64,000 nucleotides of DNA, taken from NCBI GenBank assembly GCA_034231615.1, contig CM067298.1, forward strand, positions 5,263,799 through 5,327,798, written 5' to 3'. Position 1 is the first letter of the stretch. The number at the start of each line of letters is the position of its first letter. The position numbers were made by a program, and so were the translations under genes. Shown here piece after piece: positions 1 through 12,100 of this stretch. The notes below the pieces were generated by a model that saw only the letters and a list, made by a program, of their open reading frames with translations, had not been told where the DNA came from and made no database searches. The DNA comes from Meghimatium bilineatum (Eukaryota > Mollusca > Gastropoda > Stylommatophora > Philomycidae).

Positions 1-153
1 TCTATATAAACATAATTATGTTGTTCTATATAAACAGCATTATGGTGTGCAAGACGTTTGAAGAGGATATAATTCATGTCAATCACAACTGCACATTTTC
101 CCTGAGAAAGCTTGTCTTTTACTACCAGACCTTATGAGTTGCAACCATTTGAA
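1..153 (+). other. 5' flank / putative 5' UTR of the ARL5 gene
   Basis: The 153 bases upstream of the ARL5 ATG contain two copies of a TATATAAA-like string (about 3-10 and 32-40) in a short imperfect direct repeat. They could be a TATA-type promoter or chance AT-rich sequence. No CpG island is visible. The window starts here, so a further upstream non-coding exon cannot be excluded. Confidence 0.25.
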
Positions 154-199
154 ATGGGTATCCTTTTGGCAAAACTTTGGAGACTCTTTACAAATGAAG
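154..199 (+). CDS. ARL5: ARL5 exon 1
   Basis: It encodes the N-terminal amphipathic segment [15 protein letters not shown] plus the first base of a Glu codon, then donor GGTAAAT. Gly2 is the expected myristoylation site. This exon is too short for ORF calling and was found by its match to the ARL5 N-terminus and its phase fit with exon 2. Confidence 0.93.
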
Positions 200-3100
200 G
201 TAAATGATATTTATATAGTTACCTGTTAACAGAAGCACTAATGTTATATCATGTGTGAGGTAGGCCATGACCTTCAGGCTGCTCTTCACAAGATGCTACG
301 CCAGTTTTGATTTTAGAGCACTATGTAGCTCTATTTCGTACATCATTTTCCTATGTCATCAGGTAGCACATCTTGTAGCAGTCATAACAGCTTTTTGAAA
401 CTTGTGTCTATCTTGAGCTAGTCTTCCTTCTTCTGTTACTGTCATATTCAGGTGGTAACCAACTGTACAAGAGAACGGTGGACATCGGGTAACCATATCA
501 CCAGTATAGTAAACCAACTGTACAAGAGAACGGTGGACATCTGTAACCATATCACCAGTATAGTAAACCAACTGTACAAGAGAACGGGGGACATCTGTAA
601 CCATATCACCAGTATAGTAAACCAACTGTACAAGAGAACGGGGGACATCTGTAACCATATCACCAGTATAGTAAACCAACTGTACAAGAGAACGGGGGAC
701 ATCTGTAACCATATCACCAGTATAGTAAACCAACTGTACAAGAGAACGGGGGACATCTGTAACCATATCACCAGTATAGTAAACCAACTGTACAAGAGAA
801 CGGTGGACATCTGTAAGCATATCACCAGTATAGTAAACCAACTGTACAAGAGAACGGGGGACATCTGTAACCATATCACCAGTATAGTAAACCAACTGTA
901 CAAGAGAACGGGGGACATCTGTAACCATATCACCAGTATAGTAAACCAACTGTACAAGAGAACGGGGGACATCTGTAACCATATCACCAGTATAGTAAAC
1001 CAACTGTACAAGAGAACGGTGGACATCTGTAACCATATCGTCAGTATAGTAAACCAACTGTACAAGAGAACGGTGGACATCTGTAACCATATCACCAGTA
1101 TAGTCAACCAACTGTACAAGAGAACTGGTTCTTGTACTTACACGCAGGTCACCAAGCTCAAGGCTAACCACATTCACACATGCTTGACCTTTTTGCTGCT
1201 CTCAATGGACATATAGCGACAGACACCCACTAAATTTCTTTGATGAGCATAAACATTGATGTCACCTTCAGGGAATCTGTTGATCAGAATCTCATAAACA
1301 TTGATGTCACCTTCAGGGAATCCGTTGATCAGAATCTCATAAACATTGATGTCACCTCCAGGGAATCCGTTGATCAGAATCTCATAATTGGATATAGCAA
1401 CACCAGCATCGATGCTTGCATTGCTATGCAGCTTAAAATTGCAAAGAGAAAACGTGCTACTCAAAATGACAAAATAAAACACCCAGATACTCAACACTAA
1501 CTATACATGTACCTACTATAGCAGAGGAGTTCTTTTACAGAAAAATCATTACCATCACAGAGAGAGCATGTGGGAGAGTGTGTGTAAGACAGTGTGGGTG
1601 AGACTGAGAGAGAGAGAAGATTTGCTGATTCTCTAATTCATCATTAATTTTAAATGCCTCAAAAAAAGCTGAAATTTAAAACCAGAAGCTAATTTATTTA
1701 TCCTCTCTCTGAGTGAGAGATTTCTTCTCATAGAATTGTGCACCGCTGAAGAAGTGAAGCCATCTGGTCATAAAAGCTTTTTTTGAATACCTGCTGAAGA
1801 TAGATGTGTTGGGCCATTGGCACAAATACAATTGTGGCACAGCGCATTTCCATTCTCTGGACTACATCCTGTTGGAAATCAAGTAACACTGCTATCCTAC
1901 TACAAGAGAGATCCAGTTTACAGAATGGACTAGACCAATTGTCGATATGGTGCAGAACATACATTGCTGTGATCAATCCCTCGAAAGCAAAGGTCGTCTG
2001 GTACTCCTTAAATAATAATCTGGTCAATGACACACTGCCAGCTGTTGGTTGCATGGGCTCATTCATTGAAAGAGAACAGGATCTTAAATATCTTGTGATA
2101 ATCTTTGATAGAAGTCTCTCATTCAACAAGCACGTCACAAATATGATTCAGAAGGCTAAAAGAGGGATCAGTGTTATCAAGGTTATGGCGACCTTCGACA
2201 TGCAGCAATGGGTACTTTTTCTGCTTCTGCAAGTAGTGGTGCTATCTGTAATAGATTATGGCCTCTGCCTACTAACTTTGTCACAGACACAGGTCGATAG
2301 ATTGGAAAAAGTTCGAAATGAGAGCGGTACTGGGGTGTACTAGATATACACCCATCTCTACTGAGATTTCTGCTTGATCTCCCCAGCATTAGAGTGCTAC
2401 ATCAGGTAGCACAAGGGGTGCAAAGGGAACGCATTGCTCTAGGCGGACCCAGGGTTAGCAGATAACCAAGATCCCAAATGTACCTCCACGTGGTGCACCC
2501 TGGAAACAGAAATACAGCAGCTCGTGCTGATTCTGGCCAAATCATTTGGGGATCGTGTCCGAGAATGTGGAGGTAGCAGATGGAAAGAGATTTGACTGCA
2601 CAAGAGACAGACAATATCTCCGACACCACCCGCATCACCACATATAGCGACACTGTTGACATACAGTGAAGCTAGTCAGTCCAGTCCGAACATTGGAGGA
2701 GCGGCCAATGTAAAATGCACGTAAAGGTAAATGCATGGCAAGAGACAAATATGTTTCATACAGAGTACAATGAAAGGGCAGAACAGCGCTAGAGGGCAGC
2801 GCGAACTGCAAATAGAAAGTGAAAAGTCCCTAGGAAAGGGAACCACAAGCTCCGTCAGCTCGAGACGGGCTTCTAGTTACCAGAGTTCCTAACAGGCAGA
2901 GACCCAGACCAATCCATCGGCGTTTGGTAAAGCAAAAGACCTAACCCAACTCTAATGTCGAGCCTTCCTAAACCGGAAATATGCTTGCAAAGAGAAAGGG
3001 TTCTGTACCCGATGGGTGTAGGCAAGAAAGGGACAACGATGGCAGTCCTGGCCCAACTCTACTGTCAAGGTTTCCTATACCGGAAGTAACTTGCAGAGAG

Positions 3101-6100
3101 AAAGGGTTCTGTACTCGATTTGCTCAGGCACAAAAGGGACAACGATTTAGCCCTGGCCCAACTCTACTGTCAGGTTTTCCTACACCGGAAATACACTTGA
3201 AGAGAGAAAGGGTTCAGTACCTGATGGGCTCAGGCGCTATTGGGACAAGGACGCTCAGCTCGAGAACGCCTTGCTCTCAAACGCGTGGTGTGAGACTCGA
3301 ACTTGGACAAGGGGTACACGATGTCGGTGAATGACACCTCGGCTAAGAGGGCGAAAGAGCCAGGGTCCAACTCCTCTGTTGAGTTCTTCCCCTTAAGGAA
3401 CCAGGCTCACGGATGAGAAACGGTTCAGTACCCAATGGGCACAGGCACAGCACGTCCAATTACACGAGACAAGTTCATAGACAGTGGAACACCTTGTTTG
3501 AGTCAGACTAAGAGCAAGAAAATAGTCTGGGCGAAGAGTCTCCACTACGCGTGCCTGGAGACAGATATAGAGGCTGTCACAGGCTAAGGGTAGCCCACCC
3601 GAATTGTCAAGGCATGCCGAAATCGGATGTGCTAGGCCTACAAGGCGCATAACGGTGGCACAACGTAATCACGCTCCCGGCGGAAATCGCACGGATATCC
3701 GTGATGGTTACAATGGAGAGAACGAAAAACAAACAAACAGGTAGCACAAGTTAAGTCATACCTTAAAGTGACAGAATACAACCACCACCCATTACACCAT
3801 CGTCTAGATGAGTCAAAGGGAAAACAAATCAAGCGTGGCAGATCATGGATGGCAGAGGCTGAAGACACACTGCGAATAGTATGTGAATTGGAAGAAATAG
3901 GAAAGGGCAGTGAATGGGTGGAGGTAGACACTGAGAAGAAATCACTGACTAAAGTAATAATACAACTAGATAAAGCGTGTCGAAAATGGTCGGCAATCAA
4001 GGCTCAGGATACAGTGCACGAACTCGCCCAACTACACTCGAAACCACAAGACATAGTTATATACACAGATGGCTCTGTTAGCAGAAACACAAATAAAAGC
4101 AGTTGGGGTTTTGTTGCCTACAGAAATCATGTGAAGTTGGTTGAGAAATCTTCAGCATATTCTACTGTCACATCGATCATGAGGATGGAGATAGAGGGAG
4201 TTACAGCAGCACTTAATTGGTTGATAACTGATACATCAACATACTCGGTAATACTCACAGACTCTCAAAGCATGTTGAGCAAGATAGAAAAGTTCATGCT
4301 AAAAAAAGAATGGTGGGACTTATTGAACAACTCAGCTGTCCAGAGCATGACATGGATATATTGCCCTGGTCATGCTGGGGTCAGAGGAAACGAGAGAGCC
4401 GACTTATTGGCAGGCAATGCAGCGATAGACGGCACATTGCTGAGAAGAGATAAAGCAAATTTAATAAAAGCAGTAATAAATTCATTTCAAGATGCAGATG
4501 ATGTCAATGAGGTTGAGAACGTACACATACAGAGAATGTTAGAAATGGGAGTATTCAGAGGTGAGGGGAGGTAGAGTAAATTTTTTGGAAAGTCCCGAAG
4601 ATCACACAATCAACACTTGACCGGAACTATGAGTCTACATACACTGGGATGGCTGCTAGAGTGGAGGGCGGAGCACTTATAGGAATGTCCCACGTGCTGT
4701 CAAGCCAGTTTCTAATCAAGAAGAAGAAGAGAGATCCAGTGGAAGTTTGAGAATGACGTAGATCGACCCCTCTGAGTTGTACATAGGAAGCAAAAGCTTC
4801 ATCGCTTGTAAATCCTTGGGATGGAAAGAAAGAAAACAAATTGAAGCTTGATTTATTTAACAGCAAAGTCATGCAAGGTAGTAATGACGCACGTATACAC
4901 AATTATTGTCATAGAGGCGCGCATTAAAAAATATGCTGAATGAGAACAATAAAAAATCTATGCCTGAATGATGATGATGATGTTCGTCCGTCATAATCAA
5001 CGATGACCAAAAACTCAACCATAATAATAATAACAATAAGTAATAAAAAATAATAAAGTTAATAGTGCATTTTTAAATGACTAACAAATCCAATGCGCGC
5101 ACAAAATGTTCTTTTACAGAATTGATAACAATAGAGGGTATCTATGTGAGGTTGAGATGTTTTTTCTTTTCTACGTGCCCGCTTCTGTCTTGCAGTATCT
5201 TGCCTGGTCTCTTCCGCCGCTTGTGCTCCCGTTCTAATGCTGTAATGCCAAGCTGCTCTATCCTGAGCGAGGCTCTCCCAAGCACCTACGTCAATGTTAA
5301 GATGTTACAGTGATGACTTGAGCGTGTCTTTGAAGCACTTTTGCTGTCCACCAGCTTTTCGAAATCCTGCCTTGAGTGCTCTATAATATATTTGTTTTGG
5401 CAAACGCGAGTTCTCCATACGCACAAGATGGCCTGCCCAGCGTGCTTGCGCCTTCATAAGTATTGTGTGGATGCTTATTGAGGTTGATTTTTCCAAGACC
5501 TCGTAGTCTGGTACTTTGTCCCACCAATGGATGTTTAGTAATTTACGTAGGCAGGTAAGATGGAAATTATTTAATTTTCTAGCATACACTGTCCACGTTT
5601 CGCAAGCGTATAGTAGGGTTGTAACAGAAGCTTGATATACTTGAAGTTTAGTGGTTGTTCTTATATCTCTTCTGTCCCATACATTGTTGCGTAATCTGCC
5701 AAATACAGCACTAGCTTTTGCCAGTCTATTGTTAATTTCCACATCAATGTTGACATCGCAAGTGAGAGTTCTTCCAAGGTAAGTAAAATTGTCGACTACC
5801 TGCAGTTTTTCCTGATTGACGATGATGGAAGTAGTTGTATGTTGGCTATTTGATGTTGCTTGGTGCATGACTTCTGTTTTTTTGGTGTTAATAGTGAGAC
5901 CAAAGTTGTTGCAGGCCTGTGAGAAGCAGTCTATGGTGCTCTGCATGTTTACGACAGAGTCAGCATACAATGCACAGTCATCAGCATAAATTAATTCTCT
6001 TACAGTATTAGAGTTAGTTTTTGTTTTTGCCTTTTTTATGCCTGAATACAACAGGAATGACAACACAACAAAGCACCACACACCAAATCTAAATAAATGA

Positions 6101-9100
6101 ATGACTGGTAAATCTATTGATTGTTGTAATATATTTACACAGTGATGTTTCCTTTCTTATCTACAGAACACAAAATCATCATAGTTGGCCTTGACAATGC
6201 TGGCAAGACTACAATATTATATCAATTGTAAGTAATAGTGAAAACGGTTTGTTTATTTTGTCTAATTAATCCTTAATTACTTTTATTCTTCTTCTTCATT
6301 TGTTTTCAAACTCCTGCAGATTAGCAGGATTTAGTCTGGAGATGGAATACTTTGTGTTATGGTTTACAGGTTGGCTGCAATATCTGTACAATCTCACTTC
6401 AGCATGACTTCTGGGTACGTTTGACCCTCTATGGAATGGGACAGACAAATTAACCCCCAAAATCTCCTTAGTCTCCTTGTGCAATATGCATGGTAATAGT
6501 GTCACTATTCTTTCGGTCCCCTTCAAGACATGGGCGAGTTACTTTGACTGATTTTTGTTTACTTAATCTTCATTCTTTCTAGTGGCAACATATAATTGTG
6601 AGACTTGGGCAATGATATCTACAATGGAGAAAAAATTATTGGCACAGACATCCAAAGGAACATACTTTTGATGAAAGGCTTTTATCAAGGTTCTTTTTGG
6701 GCTGTAACATAGAAAACCATCCTTGTTCCTGTGTTTTGTTATATCTTATTAACATTAGTTTTAATATTTGTTAGTTATATTAGTTACCAGTAACAATAAT
6801 ACATTATCATAGTTGTTATCGCTTCTTACTTTTGTTACTGTGACACTCTCCACCATGTTGGACATCCTCTGACAGTTTGGTTATTGATACTCTTTGTTTC
6901 AGTTTGATGAATGAAGTTGTTCACACATCTCCCACAATCGGAAGCAATGTCGAAGAGGTTGTATGGAAAAATATACATTTCCTCATGTGGGACATTGGGG
7001 GCCAAGAATCTCTGAGGTCTTCTTGGAACACATACTACACAAATTCTGAGGTTAGACAGTCTGAGATTCCTTTTTTTGCTTGAAATTAATAAACTTAAAT
7101 TGATAATGCCGAAGATTTGAGATTATCATATATTGTGTTAGATGGTTCTGTACATCTTAGTGAGAAATCAGGCTGGAGATTTATAGTTAGTACTAGCGAG
7201 ATAGTCATTGCAAAGCTTAATAGTATATATAACATAGATACCTCTGCCCTTCAGGAACTTGTATGGGTCTACTCCTCAAGTCATGCTGGAGTGTGAACAA
7301 ATGAGTGAGCAGACAGGCTGGCTACAAGAGTACCTGTGATGGAAACTTTGAATATCGACAAAGGTGAGAAGTTGAAAGGAATACTGAATCGCTTAGAGGA
7401 CAATAAAAATCCGTTGGAGGAATCAGTATTACTGAGACTTAGGAATATTGGGATCAATTGTGGACGAGAGAGGTCACGATCAGTACATAAAAAATCAGTG
7501 CACATCAGAGCGAGATAAGCACACATAATCTTCGCCATCTGCTAAAAAAATACTGAGCACCTATGGTTCTACCCAGAGGGATGGGATTAGAGAGCGATCA
7601 TTTTATGGTATCAGAAGTACACATCTTGCGATGGAACAGTGACGAATTGCAGCTGCAGGCCAATTGGCATACAGTCCAAGCACTCATTTGTCCTGATCAA
7701 TGTTAATGTTTGATATACCTCTGTTCAGAGATGGATGTGTTTCACTAATGATGTAAATTCATAGTTTTTAGAGTAGTACAGTCTCCTAGTTCCCTGTGCT
7801 GCCGTCAAGAGGACACACAGACACCACATACTTCATGACTTTCGAAATATGCAACACCTTCGCAACGAGATATGGCCAGTACACACATACACACATAGAT
7901 TGAAAGGAAACTCTAGGGGGACCTGGGACCTTGAAGATCTGCAATTAACCACTTCTTTCCTAGACCATATGTCACTGCGAACATGACTACAACAACTTGG
8001 ATCAGCCTGTATCTGGCCTAATTGGTGTCCATCACTTTAGTAACATAAGCTTTCATGATGCTACAATCCCGCTGAAAGTAGCAGGAACAGGGCCCACCAA
8101 AAGTAGGAACAATAACAGGGCCCACCAAAAAGCTGTTAAATACACACCAGCCATAGCTAGTCGGCAGATGGCAAGGCTTACATACAAGTGGGCCACAGTA
8201 TAGGTACAGGGATGAACATTGCAGACTGGTTAAACTTGGATAGCAGACAGTTTGGGTGGTAGAGGTCAAGTGTAGAAAGAACATTATAGCAAAATTATCA
8301 ATTTTATTGAATTTTTTTTTGAATTTTTACAGTTCATTATCATGGTGATTGATAGCACAGACAGAGAGCGTCTGTCCATTTCAACAGAAGAATTGTACAA
8401 AATGCTGGCACATGAGGTGGGATATTCTTTTTTTATTAAATTTCTACATATTCAAAGTGATGGTGATGGGAAATAAGTGAGAGTACAAGTTTGTCACTGT
8501 TGTTCCCTGTGTCAGATGGAGTTTTACTTTTAAATCCAGATTAGCTTACGTTTTGGGTGGAGATTTTCAGAATTGTGCACGCTTGAGGTGACTGGTTTCC
8601 TCAATGTGACTATGATGCAATGCCATAACATATTCTGGGAGAAAGGATTATGTTGTGACTTTCTTACAGCCTCAAAGTATCTCTCTAATTTCCACTTGTG
8701 TCATTAAACGCTGTAGTGGGAAGTTGGTCGAGTCCACAACTTCTTGAGCATAGGAAATATCTTAATATAAATATCATCATCAGGTGCCATGCCGGCTGGC
8801 GTAAGCAATCATGGCTCTCCACAGCTCTCTGTCTACAGTATTATGTATCAGGATCATTGTTGTTTCCCTGCCATGCCAGGTTGTTAAACTGTCTAATATT
8901 TTCTCACGTTGTCACCCTCTGTCCCTGTTGCCTTCAATCTTACCCGCTGTGACTAAGTTCTCCAAACCTGCCTGTCTCATGAAGTGGCCAAAAAATAAAG
9001 ATTGTCTTTTTCTTATATTATTTATTAAGGTCCGTTTTGCATTTGACTCTTTAAACACTTCCACTTTAGTTTTTTGGCAGTCCATGGTATTCTCAGCATT

Positions 9101-12100
9101 CTTCTATAGAACCATATCTCTGTTGCTTCTTATTTCCCACTTTCCAGTTTGTTTATTGTCCAAGTCTCGCATTCATATGTTAGTAAAGGAGTTAATAATA
9201 CACTGCAGAACTCTCTTTCTCACCTCTAATTGTTATATATTCATTATATATTATATAATTGTAATATACTCGATATTGTGGCATGATCGTATCTTTAAAA
9301 AATTTTTATCAACTAATAAATATATTAGTAAATAAATTATTATTTTTATCCCATATATATTTAAATTCTTCCATTTAGTTATTAATATGTTAATAAGATG
9401 GAATATTAATAATATTAAGATGGAAGGGCAGTCAATAAAGAGGTGTCCATTTTGCGTTCGTGATATTACACAACAGCTGATGAACATTGTCTGTGCCACT
9501 TCATACTTATCTAATCCCCGGAGTTGCTAACTTTCACTCTTTCTTCCCTGTACCAGGTGGTGGTAGGTGCATGTTTTTGTACATGTTAGGCAAATGTGGT
9601 CTCATCATGTAATAACAGTCCAACGTTTTAAACTTTTGTAATGTTATAGTTTGCACATCTTTTGTGTCATCACAGAAATTTCACATGATTACAGCCGACT
9701 TGGCGCTAAACCAACATGGCTAATGCAATCGCAAATTTCTGTTTACTGAGCTTGCCAGCTACAGAGAAAGATGCTGTGCATTTGTTACTACAATGATGGA
9801 CGCATCCAGTGGAAATGCAATTCAAGTTGCCAGTGCAAGTGTGTAGAGATCGACACGTGTATACAAGATTTGCTAGTGAAAATATGTCAAATCTAACACC
9901 AATCCTGCCCCACCCTCCCCCACAATTAACTTACCCTCCACACTTCGAAAAATACTAAAATACACTGTATCCACTACAAGCTATATTCCTCAACCGAGCT
10001 GGAATAAAGGGACACAATAATTGTACTGATTTTGTTACCACAACTTATTTCCCTCTACTGAGTTTCACACACTAATGCCAGTTACATTTTTTTATGAGAC
10101 TATTGTTTATTCCATAAAAAAATAGGCCACATCTGCCTTACATGAATCCATGTCTTCTTCAGTTGTGTTGTGTCTGTATAAAGGGTGTTAGTGATGGAGT
10201 TGGATGGTAACAGTTGTTTTCATAGGTCTTGTAGTGCAGGGTATTCAATAAAGTGGTGTTTTACTGTTTCCTGCTCTTCTCTGTTGCAGTATGATGTATC
10301 GTCTGTGGTAATTCTTTGTAGGTGTTTAAGTTGTACATGTGTTGTAGGTGTTTAAGTTGTACATGTGTTGTTTGCGGGCTAAATATTGTGGTATGATCTT
10401 TGTGGTGTAGTCTATTTATGCTGTCTTGTGGATTTGGTTGGGATATGTCTGCATATAGCACTCTTCCTTTTGAGCCAGTAGCCCAGCTATCCATCAATTG
10501 TTGTTTACAGTTGTTGTGGGTAATGTGTTTAGCTGTTCCCCTTTTTTGTCATTTTATCAATACATTCATTCCTGCTGATATCTGTGTGGCATTGTATCCA
10601 ATGTAGTGTGGTATTGAAGCCATAGGATGTAATAAGTTTGTAGCTTGAAATATGTTGCTTATAGTTTTCTCTGCTGTTGGATTCCAGTTTTCATGGCTTG
10701 TAGATCAGACAGAGAGTCTGTGAATGTTACTTTTTTTTTATACCTGTTGCATCGTTTTTGTATTTGGGGGCGATGTATGAGAGTTGTTTCTGATATTGCT
10801 TTCACCTCTGCATCATAGTTGCTACAGAACTCTCCACAAGGAGCAGGTAACTCTATTGATGTTTTGTCATGCAGGACTATGAGATAGCTGTATCCTGTTT
10901 TGATGGAGACTGAAGGCTGACCTATCTGTGTATTTTTGGATACTAAGAATAGGGTGTAGATGAGGGCTGCGCCTTGGGATAGCCCTCCTTCAAGTTTGCT
11001 TTTGCATGATAGTAAATGGAAATTGTGTTGTTTACTGTAGTTTGTATGAATGATGTAGGCCAGATTGTCTTTCTGTAAACAGAAAAACTGGAAGATGTGA
11101 GCTGCAGAGTTGCTGATAATAATTCACTGTGTCTCTTAGACAGCAGTGACTCATTCTGGGTCCAAATATTGTGGCATGATCATTTCTTTTAAATTTTTGT
11201 ATGATGCCTAGCTCAGGTCTATAGTTTCCATTTACTTCTCTCCACTGAAGTCGCATAGATTGTATTACCAGACTTTACTTCTCTGAAGCTTTGAGCTATA
11301 CTTATGAAAGTAATATAGAATCTAGGAACATAACAAAATGTATGTGGTAATTTATTCAAATCTGCTTGTTATCTTTTGTTCTTTCTTATTATAGGATCTA
11401 CATAAAGCAGCTGTACTCATTTATGCCAACAAGCAAGATATCAAAAACTGTATGTCGCCAGCTGAGATCTCCCAACAACTCAACCTGACCTCAGTTAAGG
11501 ATCATGTTTGGCACATACAGGCGTGCTGTGGACTTACTGGAGAAGGGTATGTGTACACCATCTGGTTTAATAGCTGTTTATGAGTTGGACAGATCATTCC
11601 ATAAATACTACGATGAAGTAATAATGCTACTTAATCAACAAATTAAATAATATGTTTTTGTTTGCTACTGCGGCACCCTCAATTTTGTCAGACATCCTCT
11701 GACAGTTTGGTTATTTATAGTTTCAGTATCTTAATATACAATTTTCTTGTTAATAATGATTTTTCTTCTTCCCCTTGTTCATTCATTCTCATACTCCTGC
11801 AAATTAGCAGTGCATAGTCTGGAGAATATATATATTTATTATCAAAAACAATACTGAAGGGAACTATTGAAGGTGGAAGAAGCAAATGCAAGCATGGACA
11901 CGCAACATCAAGGACTGAACAAGATACGATTTTTCTTCACTCGTCCACAATGTTGAAGATAGAAATCACTGGAGGACTCTCTGTGTTCATGCATCCAGTG
12001 TGGTACAAACCTACAGGTTTGTAGATAGTCAGGAGAATAAAATGCTTTGCGTCATGGTTTTCAGCACTGCTGCGATATCCGACTTAGCATGGCTTCTGGG

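Noticed and set aside
452..1216. Long plus- and minus-strand ORFs over the 54-bp array
   Set aside because: They exist only because the unit length is a multiple of 3 and lacks stops. No domain, and they lie inside an ARL5 intron.
2981..3334. ORFs inside element X as coding
   Set aside because: They are not conserved in the copy at 17730-18713 and follow the 106-bp subrepeats.
6877..7083. Taking the whole frame as a stand-alone ARL5-like protein
   Set aside because: Only 6903-7050 is exon 3; the frame continues into intron sequence after GAG|GTTAGA.
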